Assembly (NCBI GenBank): GCA_002794775.1
Contig: NBAY01000025.1
Location: forward strand, 310,001 to 374,000
Source of the DNA: Porodaedalea pini
Lineage: Eukaryota; Basidiomycota; Agaricomycetes; Hymenochaetales; Hymenochaetaceae
DNA length: 64,000 nucleotides
Direction: 5' to 3'
Part shown: piece after piece, positions 22,961 through 34,738 of the stretch
How the letters are laid out: the number at the start of each line of letters is the position of its first letter
How positions within the stretch are numbered: the stretch's first letter is position 1
Position numbers and translations under genes: made by a program
The notes under the pieces: model-generated
What the model was told of the DNA's origin: nothing
Seen by the model: the letters and a program-made list of their open reading frames with translations, nothing else
Databases searched by the model: none

Positions 22961-23215
22961 GTGTCTGCAAGGGAAACTGATCATGTAGTGTATGCTGCAG
23001 ATGGTGGAACCAGTGGAACATTGCTTCCTCATTGACGAGCTGAGTGCGATGAAGGAGTCAGCTTTTGAGGAAGTTGTAGACACTCAGAAGTTGATGGTGG
23101 AGAACTATATGGAGGGGGAAGAGAATGACAATGAGGTTGTTGACTCGCAGGATTTTGCAAGTGGTCAGGCGTAACCACTGGGACAACTGACTGGAAAGAT
23201 TCAGGAGTTTCAAGT

Positions 23216-24822
23216 TTGGACTCTTATAAATATAACCAACTGCCTATACAATATGTAAATGCGAATGGCATTGATGACTTTTCCGACTATGAAGCTCTTA
23301 CTGGTGTGAATGAGGATGACGAGTGCAAGAGGTTGTTCATGAGGGGAACTGGAAGATGCCAGCTGGACCTCCTCTTGACCATCAATTATGGAGTAGCAGG
23401 TGAAGTGAAGGAGGTGGATGCACATGCCCTCATGGATTCAGGGTATACAGGGTCGTGCATCAGTGTGGGTTTCATCGAATGCTATGGGTTGGAGACAAAG
23501 CGCTATATCTGACCCCTTGCGGTGCTCAATGCTGACAGTATGCATAACAAAGCAGGCTTGATCAGAGAGTATGTTGACATTGAGTTGATCATTGAACATC
23601 ATAAGGAAAGGATTGTGCTTGCAGTGACATTGCTCGCATTGTTGAACATCTTCCTAGGCTATGACTGGCTTCAATGCCACAACCCGGAGATTGATTGGTC
23701 AGCAGGTTCAATTGAATTCACCCGCTGCCTGACTGAATGCACAGTGAAGGAAAGTGAGGTGGAAGAAATGAGGAGGGTGCAAGAGGTGTGAATGGACAAG
23801 GTGTCCTGGCCCACATATCTCAACAACTACACCAATATCTTCAGTGAGAAGGGATTTGAAAAGTTGCCAGAACATTGACCATGGGACCACATCATAGATC
23901 TGAAGCCTGACTTCAAGCCCAGTGACTGTAAGATCTATCCACTCACACCAACGGAACAACAGTCACTGAAAGACTTCATTGACAAAAACTTGAAGTCTGG
24001 CCATATCCAAAGGTAAATCTCACCAATGGCGTCACCCTTCTTCTTCATCAAGAAGGTGGACAAGTCACTACTTCTAATCCAGGATTATCGGAAACTCAAT
24101 GAGGGTACAATCAATAATAAGTATCCTCTCCCCCTCATTGACGAACTTGTTGACAAGGTCAAGAAGGCTAAATACATCACCAAGCTTGACCTTCATTGGG
24201 AGTACTACAACATCCAGATCTACAAAGGCAATGAATGGAAAGTGGCATTTCAGATGAACTTGGGTCTGTTCAAACCAATGATCATGCTCTTCAGACTTTG
24301 CAACACACCAGTGATGTTTCAGGCTTTCGTCAACCACATCTTCAAGGACCTGATCTATGCAAACTTGATCATTGTTTACCTCAATGATGTCCTGATTCTC
24401 TCAGAAACCCTTGAGGAGCACATTGAGATGACAAGATGTGTGTTGCAGATCCTTTGAGAGAATGGCCTCTACCTGAAACTGGACAAATGCGAGTTCAACA
24501 TTAAGGTTGTAAAATACCTTGGATACATCATCGGCAATGGCAAGGTTAAGGCTGACCTAGCCAAGACAAAAGCAATTGTGGACTGGCCCGTACCAAGGAA
24601 TCTCAAGGAACTCCAACAGTTCCTTGGCATGGGCAACTGGCTACGACATTTTTATCAAGGACTACAGTAAGGTGATCTGACCTTTAACATCATTGACCAG
24701 TAAGAAGGGCTGGGTATGGGAGACCGAACAGCAGGAAGTGTTCAAGGAACTGAAGTGTTGTCTCAGTTCACCTCCAGTCCTAGCAATTGCAGATGACAAG
24801 AGCCCTTTCTGCATTGAGGCAG
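23216..24822 (+). pseudogene. pol: Protease and reverse transcriptase of decayed chromovirus
   Basis: The aspartic protease motif appears as DSGYTGSCI (about 23438; the intact relative has DSGCTGSCI). TGA codons interrupt at 23510-23512 and in LPEH*PWDH (about 23877), where the intact element has Arg. The reverse transcriptase reads MASPFFFIKK (24026), KYPLPLIDELV and YLNDVLI (24377), with one catalytic Asp lost. The frame breaks again at the TGA at 24455-24457 and near 24640, then stops at 24822 where the second element is inserted in the RNase H domain (FCIEAV|DLSNFALGG). Confidence 0.85.
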
Positions 24823-25656
24823 TGTAGGGGTGCAGACTCTTCTAATCTGAAGGGCAATTTGGGCTACGGCTCGTGATCAACCCAAGGGGGACTGTGGTGA
24901 CTCAGTATACTGAGAGGGACAACCTAAGTAGAGCAAGGTTTGAGATATGAAGACTCAGTGATACAGATACCTGCGGGATTCCAGTTGGACCAAGACTTGG
25001 GCGGGTAGAATCAGCACTTGTGGCAGCAGCTGAGGGTGTTCGGTGATTGGGTGATGGAGTTCTGAGAGTCAGTGACAGAGTCAGTGTATACTGTTTTCAG
25101 GATGAGAGTTGGGCAAGTAGTGCGTAGTAATGCATGTAGTAGATTGCGGTCTAGAGGTGGAGAGGGGACTGTCTGTCTCTGTACTTGTCTTGTATCTCCC
25201 TTATCTCTTTTTCTATTTACAAACTACTGCAAATTTATACTAATTTGAAGCAGAGAAAGCAGTGCAAGACTCAGCTGAGTCTGTGTGAATGGATGTAAAG
25301 GTAAGTTGGCAATTGGCCTGCGCACATCATGCAGCCAATTGTCATGGAGTGATATTGTAGTACCCAACCTGCTCTCTCATCTCTCACCACTGCACCACTA
25401 TATCCCATGTCCTTGTCTGACTTGCCTAAATCCTCCCACCTGTGCCCATGAGAGTCAGTCGTCCATGTGCTGATCAAGTTCATACGACATCTGTCTGTCC
25501 AATTGTGTCCATACCAAGGATTATAATAAAGGGTCAGCCGCCGATTGCAAATGTATCACTAGTAATGTTTGGCAGCTGGTAAAGAGAGTCAAAGGAGTAG
25601 TGTAAGTAAGGGGGGGAAAGACTTGGCCAGCGTGTAGGCAATGGTTAATCGCTACA
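24823..25656 (-). repeat. 3' LTR of second gypsy element
   Basis: 834 bp, the same length as 31404-32237 and differing at scattered sites that are mostly former CpG positions. On the minus strand it is preceded by a C-rich tract (ggccccccaggaga, complement of 25657-25670) in the polypurine-tract position. Confidence 0.85.
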
Positions 25657-25760
25657 TCTCCTGGGGGGCCAGAAAAAAGTATTTGCAGTGTACATGAGAA
25701 GTGGTTGAATTGGAAATTAAAGAATGTGTAATGGGCAAGGTTCAGTGAATTCTGTGGTAT

Positions 25761-26716
25761 TTAATGGTGTGAAGAAGAAGAGGAAGAGGTTGACGGTTCA
25801 CCGATCAATGCTAAAATCGCACCCTGGAGTTTCGTGATGTGCGCTATCTGCTGTGCGACCATGTCACGGAGGTTCTCGAGTTGGACTGATGGGGCTGGGT
25901 GGTGTATGCTCATCTGGAGGTCTGGGTGCCACGTACATGGATGATCATGAAGTGGAACAGTAAGATTCCAGCGATCCACCGGTTGATTGTTGTGTTTAGC
26001 TGGATATCTGGGTTGTTGATCATGCCTTTAATGTACTTCATGTTGACTTCAATGTAGAAGTGGTCCAGTCCTATTAGATAGATTCATGCATCATGGAGGG
26101 CCCTCATGAGGCCGAACAGTTCTACTTTTGGCTGTGAGTAGTTCTGTTCCCTCTCATTCCATGTTGCAGACATAAAATGGGCTGGGAATCATTCTCCATT
26201 TTCTCCGATCTGTAAGAGAATCGCTCTGTATCCTCAAATCAACGAATCTATGCAGAGGTGGACCAGTCTCCCACATTTGTAGTTGATCAGCCTGATGGCT
26301 CCAGACTTGGCGACTGCCTTCTTAAGTTGGTCCATCAATCACTGTTTGAGTTTTCCAAATGAGAAGGGGACATCTTTTCTGGTGAGTCGGTTCAGATCAT
26401 ATGCCAATCAAGCGAAGTCATTGATAAAATGCCTGAGGACTCCTGCAGTTCTGAGGAATGATCGAACGTCTGTAATGTCTTCACAAGGAGGCCAGTTGAT
26501 GACTTTTTGGACTTGTGCTTTGTCTGGGACTCATCCTGAGTAGTTGCAGGTGTGGCTGACTATCACGGCTTTGGGTGCAGCAAGTACCAACTTTTTCCTG
26601 GACAGAGTCACCCCAACTACTTTGAATCTTTGGAGGACTCAGTTGACGTCATTTAGGTGTTCCCATTTGAATCGGCAGATTCCTGAATTTTCTGGGATGG
26701 TCTCGTATGATCCATC
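25761..26716 (-). pseudogene. pol: 3' end of pol in second gypsy element (RNase H relic)
   Basis: On the minus strand, RNase H-type sequence (FPAHFMSATWNEREQNYSQ, KVELFGLMRALHD, INRWIAGILLFHF) is interrupted by several stops. It ends at about HVRGTQTSR, where other elements continue into integrase. The last open piece (25761-25979) carries only a short Gln/Ser-rich tail ending in a Ser run. Confidence 0.6.
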
Positions 26717-27388
26717 CTATAACTTGTATTGCATGGCCAGCCCTTTTATGGGTACATCGTCAATGTATGGGAACACCACGTCCAGGATTTTGTCCTTCAG
26801 GATGAATGTGACATTGGCATGCATGATTTGCTGGGAGTTTGTATACCCCATGGGAATTGATGTGAGTCGAAATGCTCCTAGTGGCATCTGGAATGTCATT
26901 ATGTCCCTACTTCGTATGGCGAGTTTCCTTTGGCTGAACGCTACAAATAAGTCCAAGGTTGTATAATAGGATCGGCCACTGAAAGACTCGGCAATGTGTT
27001 CAGTTGGATACAGTACTGATAGATCTCGTATTGTGACTGCGTTTAGTGGTTGAAGATCATGGACTATTCTCAGTGACTTTCCGTCCTTCTTTACTATGCA
27101 GAACCACCTGGATCGATACAACAAGTTTGATGGTTCATAAACACCAGACATGATTTTGTCTTTGATGATTGCGACGACCCTGTCGAATATCCCTGGTGGG
27201 ATGGGAATATTCTTCAGTACCCATGGAATATGCTCGATCATTGGGATAAGAACTGGAGCAAAGTAGTCATAGTTGAGTGCACCCTTTTCTGTTTCGTCCC
27301 ATGTGAATGCCATTTCCTGTGTCCGAATAACCCACCAAACAAGATCCTTTTCTTCAGGGAGTAGGAATCTGGCCAGATCTATGTCCAT
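26717..27388 (-). pseudogene. pol: Reverse transcriptase of second gypsy element
   Basis: An open stretch of 223 codons with RT motifs: RSRWFCIVKKDGKSLRIVHD, QPLNAVTIRD, SYYTTLDLFVAFSQR, TFQMPLGAFRLTSIPMGYTN and the catalytic YIDD (FPYIDDVPIKG). TLDLFVAF keeps the first catalytic Asp. Stops flank it on both sides. Confidence 0.85.
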
Positions 27389-28134
27389 TTCATCGTATCG
27401 TTCCTGGGTGAGTCATTTCCCAGGTGAGAATAGTGGAGGATGGGTCAGTAATTCTGGAATGTCCTTTAGGGGATCAGGGTGCTGTGTCCTGGTGATTTGG
27501 TATTCTTTGGGGAGTGTGGTTGGTACTGGCTTTATACAATCGGTGACCTTCTTGTATTTGTAGAAGGGTTGAGTCGTTCAGCAAGTTTGACTTGTTCGAG
27601 GAATGAGAGATTTGTTGTCATATGGGTGATTGATAGAGAATAGTCCTGTTGCGTCATCTGTTTGGGTTTTGTTGTTTTCTGTATTTTGTTTTGGTTTTAG
27701 GCCTCCTTTTTCTGTGATGGTGATCTCGATAGACTGTCTGTCAAAAGAAATATGTACTGTGTTTGACTCCAGGGTATCTGTGGTATAGCATGGTTGCACC
27801 TCTGGTTTGTCTTGTTGATATTGTACTGATTCATTGACTATCAAAAATCCTCATCCTCAGCTGGTTGCCTTTGTCGTGTTCATTCTCAAGTCGGAACTGT
27901 TATATCTTCCTCCATTACCGGGTGGATTAGTTCTAGTACCTGGTCATCAATGTCTATATCCACCAACCGAGCCTTGCAGTGTGCAAGGAATGGTCGGCCG
28001 AGTAGGATGTCGAACAGTGCTGGGTGTATGACTTGTGCTTGTATGAGTACTGAGAATCCTCTGAGTCCTATCCTGAGTTGTGGTATTAGTCTGAGCGATT
28101 GGGTCTTAGATGTGTCTGCTGTTTTGATAGTGAT

Positions 28135-28395
28135 TCATTCATTATTTAGAGTCGGTGATCCTAGGTGTTTCCATACATCCCGAGAAAGCCCTATAAATGA
28201 AGCTCCCATGTCAAGCAGTCCTTCGACCTTGATCTTTCCATCTAACCATACATCAATGATTTGGATTGGAACACTTGCTGGTGCAATTGGTTCATTTTCC
28301 TGTGATTCAACTGGTGAGCCTGGTCTAGGTCCCGCTGAGTACATTGCTGTGCTTTCCTCTTCAAGGTTTATCAGACTTCGCTTTGCCATCATCAT
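28135..28395 (-). pseudogene. pol: Retropepsin of second gypsy element
   Basis: Protease-like segment (KIKVEGLLDMGASFIGLS). The active-site triad normally reads DSGA/DTGA; here it is DMGA. It lies between gag and the reverse transcriptase as expected. Confidence 0.6.
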
Positions 28396-28473
28396 CTCCT
28401 TGCATTTTCATCTGACCTCCGGTGAGGTTGCCAACAATTCTCGACTTGATATTGATACTGTGGAGTCCAAGAA

Positions 28474-31375
28474 TCAACGAAATACTGTGTCGACCATTGT
28501 GGGGTCATTAGCCAGTGTGTTGTATTTGAACTGAGGTCTCTGTATGTCTATCACCAGGTTGGGATGTCCAGGCTTCGGTTCCATCATTTCCTGTGGTGGT
28601 GCTACATGTACTTGTGTAGGCTCGCATGGTGGAATAGAGTTGGGTACTGATTCTTCAATTGCTCTGGGCTCAGCCGATACTTTCTCCTTTCCTTTATCTG
28701 TTTCTGTTTCCAGTATGCCCAAGTCCATAGCTGGTTTGCATCCCTCTCCTTCTTTCATTGGTTTCATCATGCACCTAGGAGGGAGAGTTGGCTTTTCCTA
28801 TATTTGCCAGTCTCGCCGATCGCCTCTGCTGCCTGTGAAAATTGCCCGTATTGTCGAACTGAACCTTTCTTCCTTCCCCTATGTATTCATTCTGAATTTC
28901 TTTGATATGAGCTTCCTCTTTACATGGCTGGGTCAGCATATGGATACTTGGTCCTGATATGGCAGGATAGTATGTATCAAACAAGTTTGCCATTTGTTGC
29001 GGTGGCGGATCTCGTAGCACTGTCATGTCGACAGGAATAGTCGTGCCCGGAGGGACTTCATTCAGGTGGTCTTAGTAGTACAAGTTCATTCGATCCAGTA
29101 GAGAAGAGCCTCGAGGTCCCGGCGGCAGTCGTGTTCCTCCTGGCATCACAACAAATCCTTGTGCATCCAAGGCCAATAGTCACTGGTTCAGCAATGTGTC
29201 CCTGATTGTACAGTCCCTGAATAGGTGTGCAGTGCTGTAGCACATTGCACACATCCGGGGTCCTGTATTCCTTACCTGCATATTTCTGACTGGAGGTGGG
29301 CCTCTTGGTGGTGCCCTGTATTCTTCGCATGGTTGTCCGTAATTGTCGGGTCGCTGGTACTCCCATGGTTTGTTATGGGCATACGGCCAATCTCAAGCAT
29401 ACCGATCCTCGTAGTCTCATCTTCGATAATCCTCCTTCCTTTTGCCCTAGAGATCCCATATCTCTGCTTGTAAGTCCAATACCATGCGTGTGAGCAGGCT
29501 CAGTTCTGAGTCCTCTCGTTTGATGGGGGTTGGTGCATATGGTCCAGATACTGCAGTGACATGTTGCTGAGTAAAATATGGAGGCGCTGCAGGTATCCCA
29601 AAAGTTCCATACTGCGGTACTGTGTATCCTTGCTGCATCCCAGGACCAGTTACTAGGACTCCTCCTGCTATAAGTCAGTCGAGTTCATTGTATAGTACTG
29701 GTATATCCCAAGGAACACCAGCTGGGTGTCAAAAGTCAACCAACCAAAGCTGTTGTTCAAGATGCTGATTGGTGAGCTGGTTTAGACCTTCTCCATAGAA
29801 CCGCTTTTGATCTAGATCCGAAATGACTCCTTCTTGAACCAGATATGACATAATATGCATAAAGCTTTGATGGTATTCTCCCAGGGCAGCCGTGCTCATC
29901 AAAACCTTGTTGGAATTCTCAGCAACAAAATTGATTAGATCTCCATAAGTGTATCTTATCATTGCCACCGGATAGAAGCCTAGGGCAGCTGTTTTGAATG
30001 ACGCGAAATCATTTTGTTGTGCCTGTGGGAGAGTCGACCATAGTAATTCCTTGTGTACCAGTGCATAGTAATGTGCCCAATTGATTTTCTGTAGATCGGT
30101 GATCCCTGCATTCGATCCTAAGATGTTAACCTCTTCAAAGAATCGTGGGATCCCTTCTGGTTCTACATTGGTGTTCATTGCTGGTGCTCATTTGTCATGT
30201 CTGTTCGGCATTGTCGCTCCTGGAACTGGAGGATTTGGTCCAGTGATTGGGAGATTTCTGGACTCGGCGAGGTCTGGAAGAGGACTGGCTACGTTGGGTA
30301 TGGGTTGCATTGGTGGTGCTATTGGTGGGGCTTGTGAAGGTCCTTGGCTCGATCCTTGTGCAGTAGAATTAGCCATGACTGCTCTGACTATTGGTGGTGC
30401 CACAATATGGAGAGCCAGCAGAGCCAGTGTGAGTACACGTGAAGGTGGAGTTGGTGTCCTTCTCGGCTGTTCCAGAGTCAAAGGGCAAGTTTCCAGGTAT
30501 GGGTCTGCAATCCTTGATATCACAACAGGTATTGATCCTTCTGGAGTTGGTGGCAGTGGTGGTGGGACCAGATCTTCCTCCAATGTCTCAGACCAATTCT
30601 GTGGTGATTCCAGGGTCGATTGTTCTTCTTGGTCAGGGGTAGGATTCTTAGGTTTGGAGTTTCATTCTGTTGATACTTCTATTGGTCCTCCTGTTTGAAT
30701 CAGAGGTTTGTCGATCCGTCTTCTGATGGCTTGTCTGCCCCAATTAAGTGGTGACCCTGGTCTTGTGGGTGACAACGATCTGAGTGATTGGTTTCAATAC
30801 AGCGTTGCTGATTCTCATGGTCCTAGTGATACTAGTCTCCTGACCACTTCTTCAGATCTGGAGTGACTTCATTCCCTTGTTGGACTCCTGTATCCTTCGA
30901 GGCCTGGATTCTTTTCCTTGCTTTTGGGTGTTCCCCTGGGTCTTTGTATCTGCTGACTGAGTGGTGTACTGGCGATGCTGAAATGCGACCTGTTGCCAGT
31001 TATGAAGCTTCCTGGGATACAAAGTGATATCGGTGTTTCGATGAGATCAGGTAGGATCCTTCTAGGTTCAACTGGTCGTCCTCATTCTTGTGTGAGTTTG
31101 GGTTCAGTTACTAAGGGTAGCTGTTGTTGCTCAGTGCCCTGAAGTGTGTTTTCTGGGTTGGTGGTTCCAGATTGGCAAAAAGGTGACGAGGATGCTTCTC
31201 TGGGAGCATGTAAGATCCGAGGGGTGGCTGTGGTCGGTGGACGTCCTCTTGGTCTTCCTCGGCCTTGTCCTCTGGGTGGTGGTGGTGGGTTGCTTGGTTC
31301 TTCCTGAACCTTTGCTTGTATGTGCGTAGAGCGCTGAGGAGCTTCAGATGTCGACCTGATACTTAGGCGAGGCAC
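28474..31375 (-). pseudogene. gag: gag region of second gypsy element
   Basis: Several broken open stretches: an N-terminal part at 31375-31082 (RGQGRGRPRGRPPTTA, basic/Pro-rich), a Pro-rich part at 30583-30188, a capsid-like part at 30178-29729 (WAHYYALVHKELLW, FYPVAMIRYTYGDLINFV), and linker pieces to 28474. A degenerate cysteine motif may lie near 29200-29290. Frames do not join. Confidence 0.65.
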
Positions 31376-31403
31376 CTTGTCCCCCTCGTGGTGGGCTCCA
31401 ATG

Positions 31404-32237
31404 TGTAGGGGTGCAGACTCTTCTAATCCAAAGGGTGATTTGGGCTACGGCTTGTGATCAACCCAAGGGGGACTGCAGTGACTCAGTATACTGAGAGGGA
31501 CAACCTAAGTAGAGCAAGGTTTGAGATATGAAGACTCAGTGATACAGATACCTGCGGGATTCCAGTTGGACCAAGACTCGGGTGGGTAGAATCAGCACTT
31601 GTGGCAGCGGCCGAGGTCATTTGGTGATTGGGTGATGAAGTTCTGAGAGTCAGTGACAGAGTCAGTGTATACTGTTTTCAGGATGAGAGTTGGGCAAGTA
31701 GTGCGTAGTAATGCATGTAGTAGATTGCGGTCTAGAGGTGGAGAGGGGACTGTCTGTCTCTGTACTTGTCTTGTATCTCCCTTATCTCTTTTTCTATTTA
31801 CAAACTACTGCAAATTTATACTAATTTGAAGCAGAGAAAGCAGTGCAAGACTCAGCTGAGTCTGTGTGAATGGATGTAAAGGTAAGTTGGCAATTGGCCT
31901 GCGCACATCATGCAGCCAATTGTCATGGAGTGATATTGTAGTACCCAACCTGCTCTCTCATCTCTCACCACTGCACCACTATATCCCATGTCCTTGTCCG
32001 ACTTGCCTAAATCCTCCCACCTGTGCCCATGAGAGTCAGTCGTCCATGTGCTGATCGAGTTTGTATGACATCTGTCTGTCCAATTGTGTCCATACCAAGG
32101 ATTATAATAAAGGGTCAGCCGCCGATTGCAAATGTATCACTAGTAATGTTTGGCAGCTGGTAAAGAGAGTCAAAGGAGTAGTGTAAGTGAGGGGGGGAAA
32201 GACTCGGCCGGCGTGTAGGCGATGGTTAATCACTACA
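31404..32237 (-). repeat. 5' LTR of second gypsy element
   Basis: 834 bp; minus-strand ends TGTAGTGATT... and ...CCCCTACA. At several sites where this copy has CA the other LTR has TG, or the reverse (see findings). Confidence 0.85.
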
Positions 32238-32754
32238 GTGGATTTGTCGAATTTTGCTCTAGGTGGTGTGTTGTTGCAGAAGCAGGAAGGGAAGTGGAGG
32301 GTAATCACCTACAGGTCAGAGGTGCTGCTTCAAGCTGAACAAAACTACAAGATCTATGACAAAGAGATGCTCACTATTGTTTCGGTGCTAAAGGAGTGGC
32401 AACAATACCTCCTCAGTGCCCGCCACAAGATTGAGATCTGGTCAGACCATGCCAACCTCACATACTTCCAATCAGCACAGAAGCTAAGCTATCATCAGGC
32501 TCATTGGCGAGCCAAACTTGAAGAATTCAACTTCCACCTCGAGCATAAGTCAGGGAAGATGATGGGTAAGGTGGACCTACTATCATGGAAGGCAGACTAT
32601 AACTGGCGCAAGGATGACAATGACAGTGTTGTGTTCATCAAGGAGGAATGGTTGATGCATGGGGTGGTATGAACATTGCATGACAAGGTGTTGGAAAAAG
32701 TAGGTGAAGCACAGAGGGCACAAGCTGAGTCGGAGAGGCCAACGGGAATGACAG
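32238..32754 (+). pseudogene. pol: RNase H segment of decayed chromovirus
   Basis: Continues from 24822: DLSNFALGGVLLQKQEGKWR, ITYRSEVLLQAEQNY, KEMLTIVSVLKEWQQYL, EIWSDHANLTYFQ. This is the RNase H fold with its Asp/Glu residues in recognisable places. The frame ends at the TGA at 32670-32672. The 1-kb LTR is inserted at 32755. Confidence 0.85.
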
Positions 32755-33752
32755 TGTGAAGATCCCGATGCTGCTGGCCTCAGAATCGGCTCTATTAGGT
32801 TTGACTCGACTCAGGACAGCCTTACAAGTATCCCCGATGCATTTCAGGATACTTTCAGTGTTTGGCTGTGTTAATTCAATGCATACAGCTTGGTTCTGTA
32901 CCGGTGAGCCACCAAAGTCTGTTTTCGGTCAGGTCTGGTATTGTTCCAAGCCTCCCAAAGCTTAATTGCTCATGTGCCTGAGTTCCGGCTCCGAGTTCCA
33001 GCTGTTTGGTGTTGTTTGGCTAGAGCCTCCGGTCTGTCTTTGTGTCCTTTGTATGCCGCTCAGAGGCTCATCCCTCTGTTGGTTATTTAAACACTCATGT
33101 AAATGTCTCAAAAATAAAAGTTTAGTTCCTCCAAGTCAGTCCCAGTCTTTAGTTCTTGTCTCCATCACTGTTCAGTGTTGTTCCATCCATTCTGTCCATT
33201 CCATCTTGAGTCCCATTTTTGGTCAAATCTTGCTTTTGCTATACCACCCTCAGTTCTAAACCGATTCTCGAGCTCTCTTCAGATTATCAATCTCGTCTAA
33301 AATCACTTTCAAATACTGTCTTGTCTTGCACAATTCCGAGCCCATGTCATAGAGCTACAAAAATAGCTTTCTGGTTCCGGGAGTTCCGTGCATTCCGCTA
33401 GCTGCAACAGTGCAACTGCTATATCTCCGTCAATTCTGCATCGCATCTCGAGATAGTTTCAGATTCAGAATCATCTCAACTAATCGTTTCGATTTCTGTC
33501 TTCACTGGTGAGCTTCCGAGCCCGGGTTGTCAAGATTGAAGTTGCTCTTTGTTCTCTGACTGCATTTAGGCACATTTTGCTGGTCACCCTTTGTACTCGC
33601 ACCCCCAAGTCAACACCTAGCCCCAAGTATTCCCCTACACTTCCCTACACTTCCTGACACTATCCCCTCCACCAGAAACATTAGAGTAAACCCCCAGTGG
33701 CTGAACTCAACCAGGTCTGAGTCCCCCTGTAGACCCATACCATCACCCTTCA
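32755..33752 (+). mobile_element. Solo LTR, 1-kb family, copy 3
   Basis: 998 bp, flanked by ACAG (32751-32754) and ACGG (33753-33756), a 4-bp duplication with one transition. It is strongly CpG-depleted compared with 11270-12267. The chromovirus frame resumes directly after it (EVDGLWKMKGKVYMPL). Confidence 0.85.
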
Positions 33753-34738
33753 ACGGAAGTTGACGGGTTGTGGAAGATGAAGGGCAAGGTGTACATGCCA
33801 TTGACGATGAAGGAAGCTGTGTTGTGGGAATGCCATGACTCGACCTTGGCTGGACATCCAGGGGCATCCAAGACAGTGGAGCTTGCTTGTCGCAATTTCT
33901 GGTGGGCCTCAATGTTCTCAGATGTGCAGGCATATGTATGAGGATGCGACCACTGTCAGCAAATGAAGGTGCTGAGAACCTTGAGGTCAAGGCCGTTACA
34001 TCCAAACACAGTCCCTGATGGGTCCTGGGAGATAGTTATGGTTGACCTCATCAGAGAACTCCCAGACTCAAAGGGACACAGCACAATTTGTGTCTTCATG
34101 GACAGGTTCTCAAAACAGATGCATGCAATCCCGACAACAATGAAACTATCAGCTGAAGGTATGGCACAATTGTACCAAGATCACATCTTCCACCTACATG
34201 GCCTTCCAAAGAAGATCATCCACAACTGCAGTATGCAATTTGACGCATCAATGATGAAGGAGTTGTACAAGCTCCTACATATCAAAGGCAACTCATCAAT
34301 GGTGTACCACCCACAGATGGATAGTCAGATGGAATGTGTCAACCAGGGGCTTGAACAGTACCTTTGACTCTTTGTTGACCACAGGCAATCAGACTGGAAG
34401 GACTGGCTCCCACTTGTGGAGTTCACATATGACAACCACAAACACTTGGTGACAAGGATGTTCCCCTTCTTCGCAAACACAGGACATCATCCTCTGAGCT
34501 TCAACACAGTATGAAATACTTCTGCCAACATGTCAGTGGAAGAATTCATGAAGCACATCAAGGAGACCCATCGTGTCGCTAAGGACAACTAGCTCAGCAG
34601 GGACATTGGCAGAATACAAGGCAGGAGACAAGGTCTTCCTTGATGGGCAAAACATCAGCATGGACTTGCCAACAAAGAAACTTGCCAACAAATGGTATGG
34701 TCCTTTTGAAGTCATTGGCAAGGTGGGAGCAAGCACAT
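33753..34738 (+). pseudogene. pol: Integrase of decayed chromovirus
   Basis: The zinc-binding HHCC region (HDSTLAGHPGASKTVELACR, then CDHCQQMK after a TGA) is followed by the catalytic core: VDLIRELPDSKG (first Asp present), IIHNCSMQFDA (the second Asp of the usual D-RGSQF motif is Asn), and SQMECVNQGLEQYL (Glu present). Stops occur at 33939-33941 and 34365-34367, and a frameshift near 34590. It ends in the GASAYKLK-type segment where the 1-kb LTR copy 4 is inserted. Confidence 0.85.

Larger units (their letters stand above)
24823..32237 (-). mobile_element. Second Ty3/gypsy element, minus strand, lacking integrase
   Basis: A 7.4-kb element with two 834-bp LTRs (24823-25656 and 31404-32237) whose ends are TGTAG...CTACA. 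The host sequence reads straight through if it is removed, and CAGTG is present at both borders (24820-24824 and 32236-32240) if the terminal TG/CA are counted as part of the duplication. The internal region on the minus strand runs gag, protease, reverse transcriptase and RNase H. The RNase H tail stops at about 25900 and no integrase is seen. A candidate tRNA-type PBS (TGGAGCCCACCACG) lies just inside the 5' LTR at about 31386-31399. Confidence 0.85.

Noticed and set aside
25285..25473. 62-codon open stretch in the 834-bp LTR, repeated at 31866-32054
   Set aside because: Lies in LTR sequence, on the strand opposite to the element's genes; conserved only because the LTRs are young.
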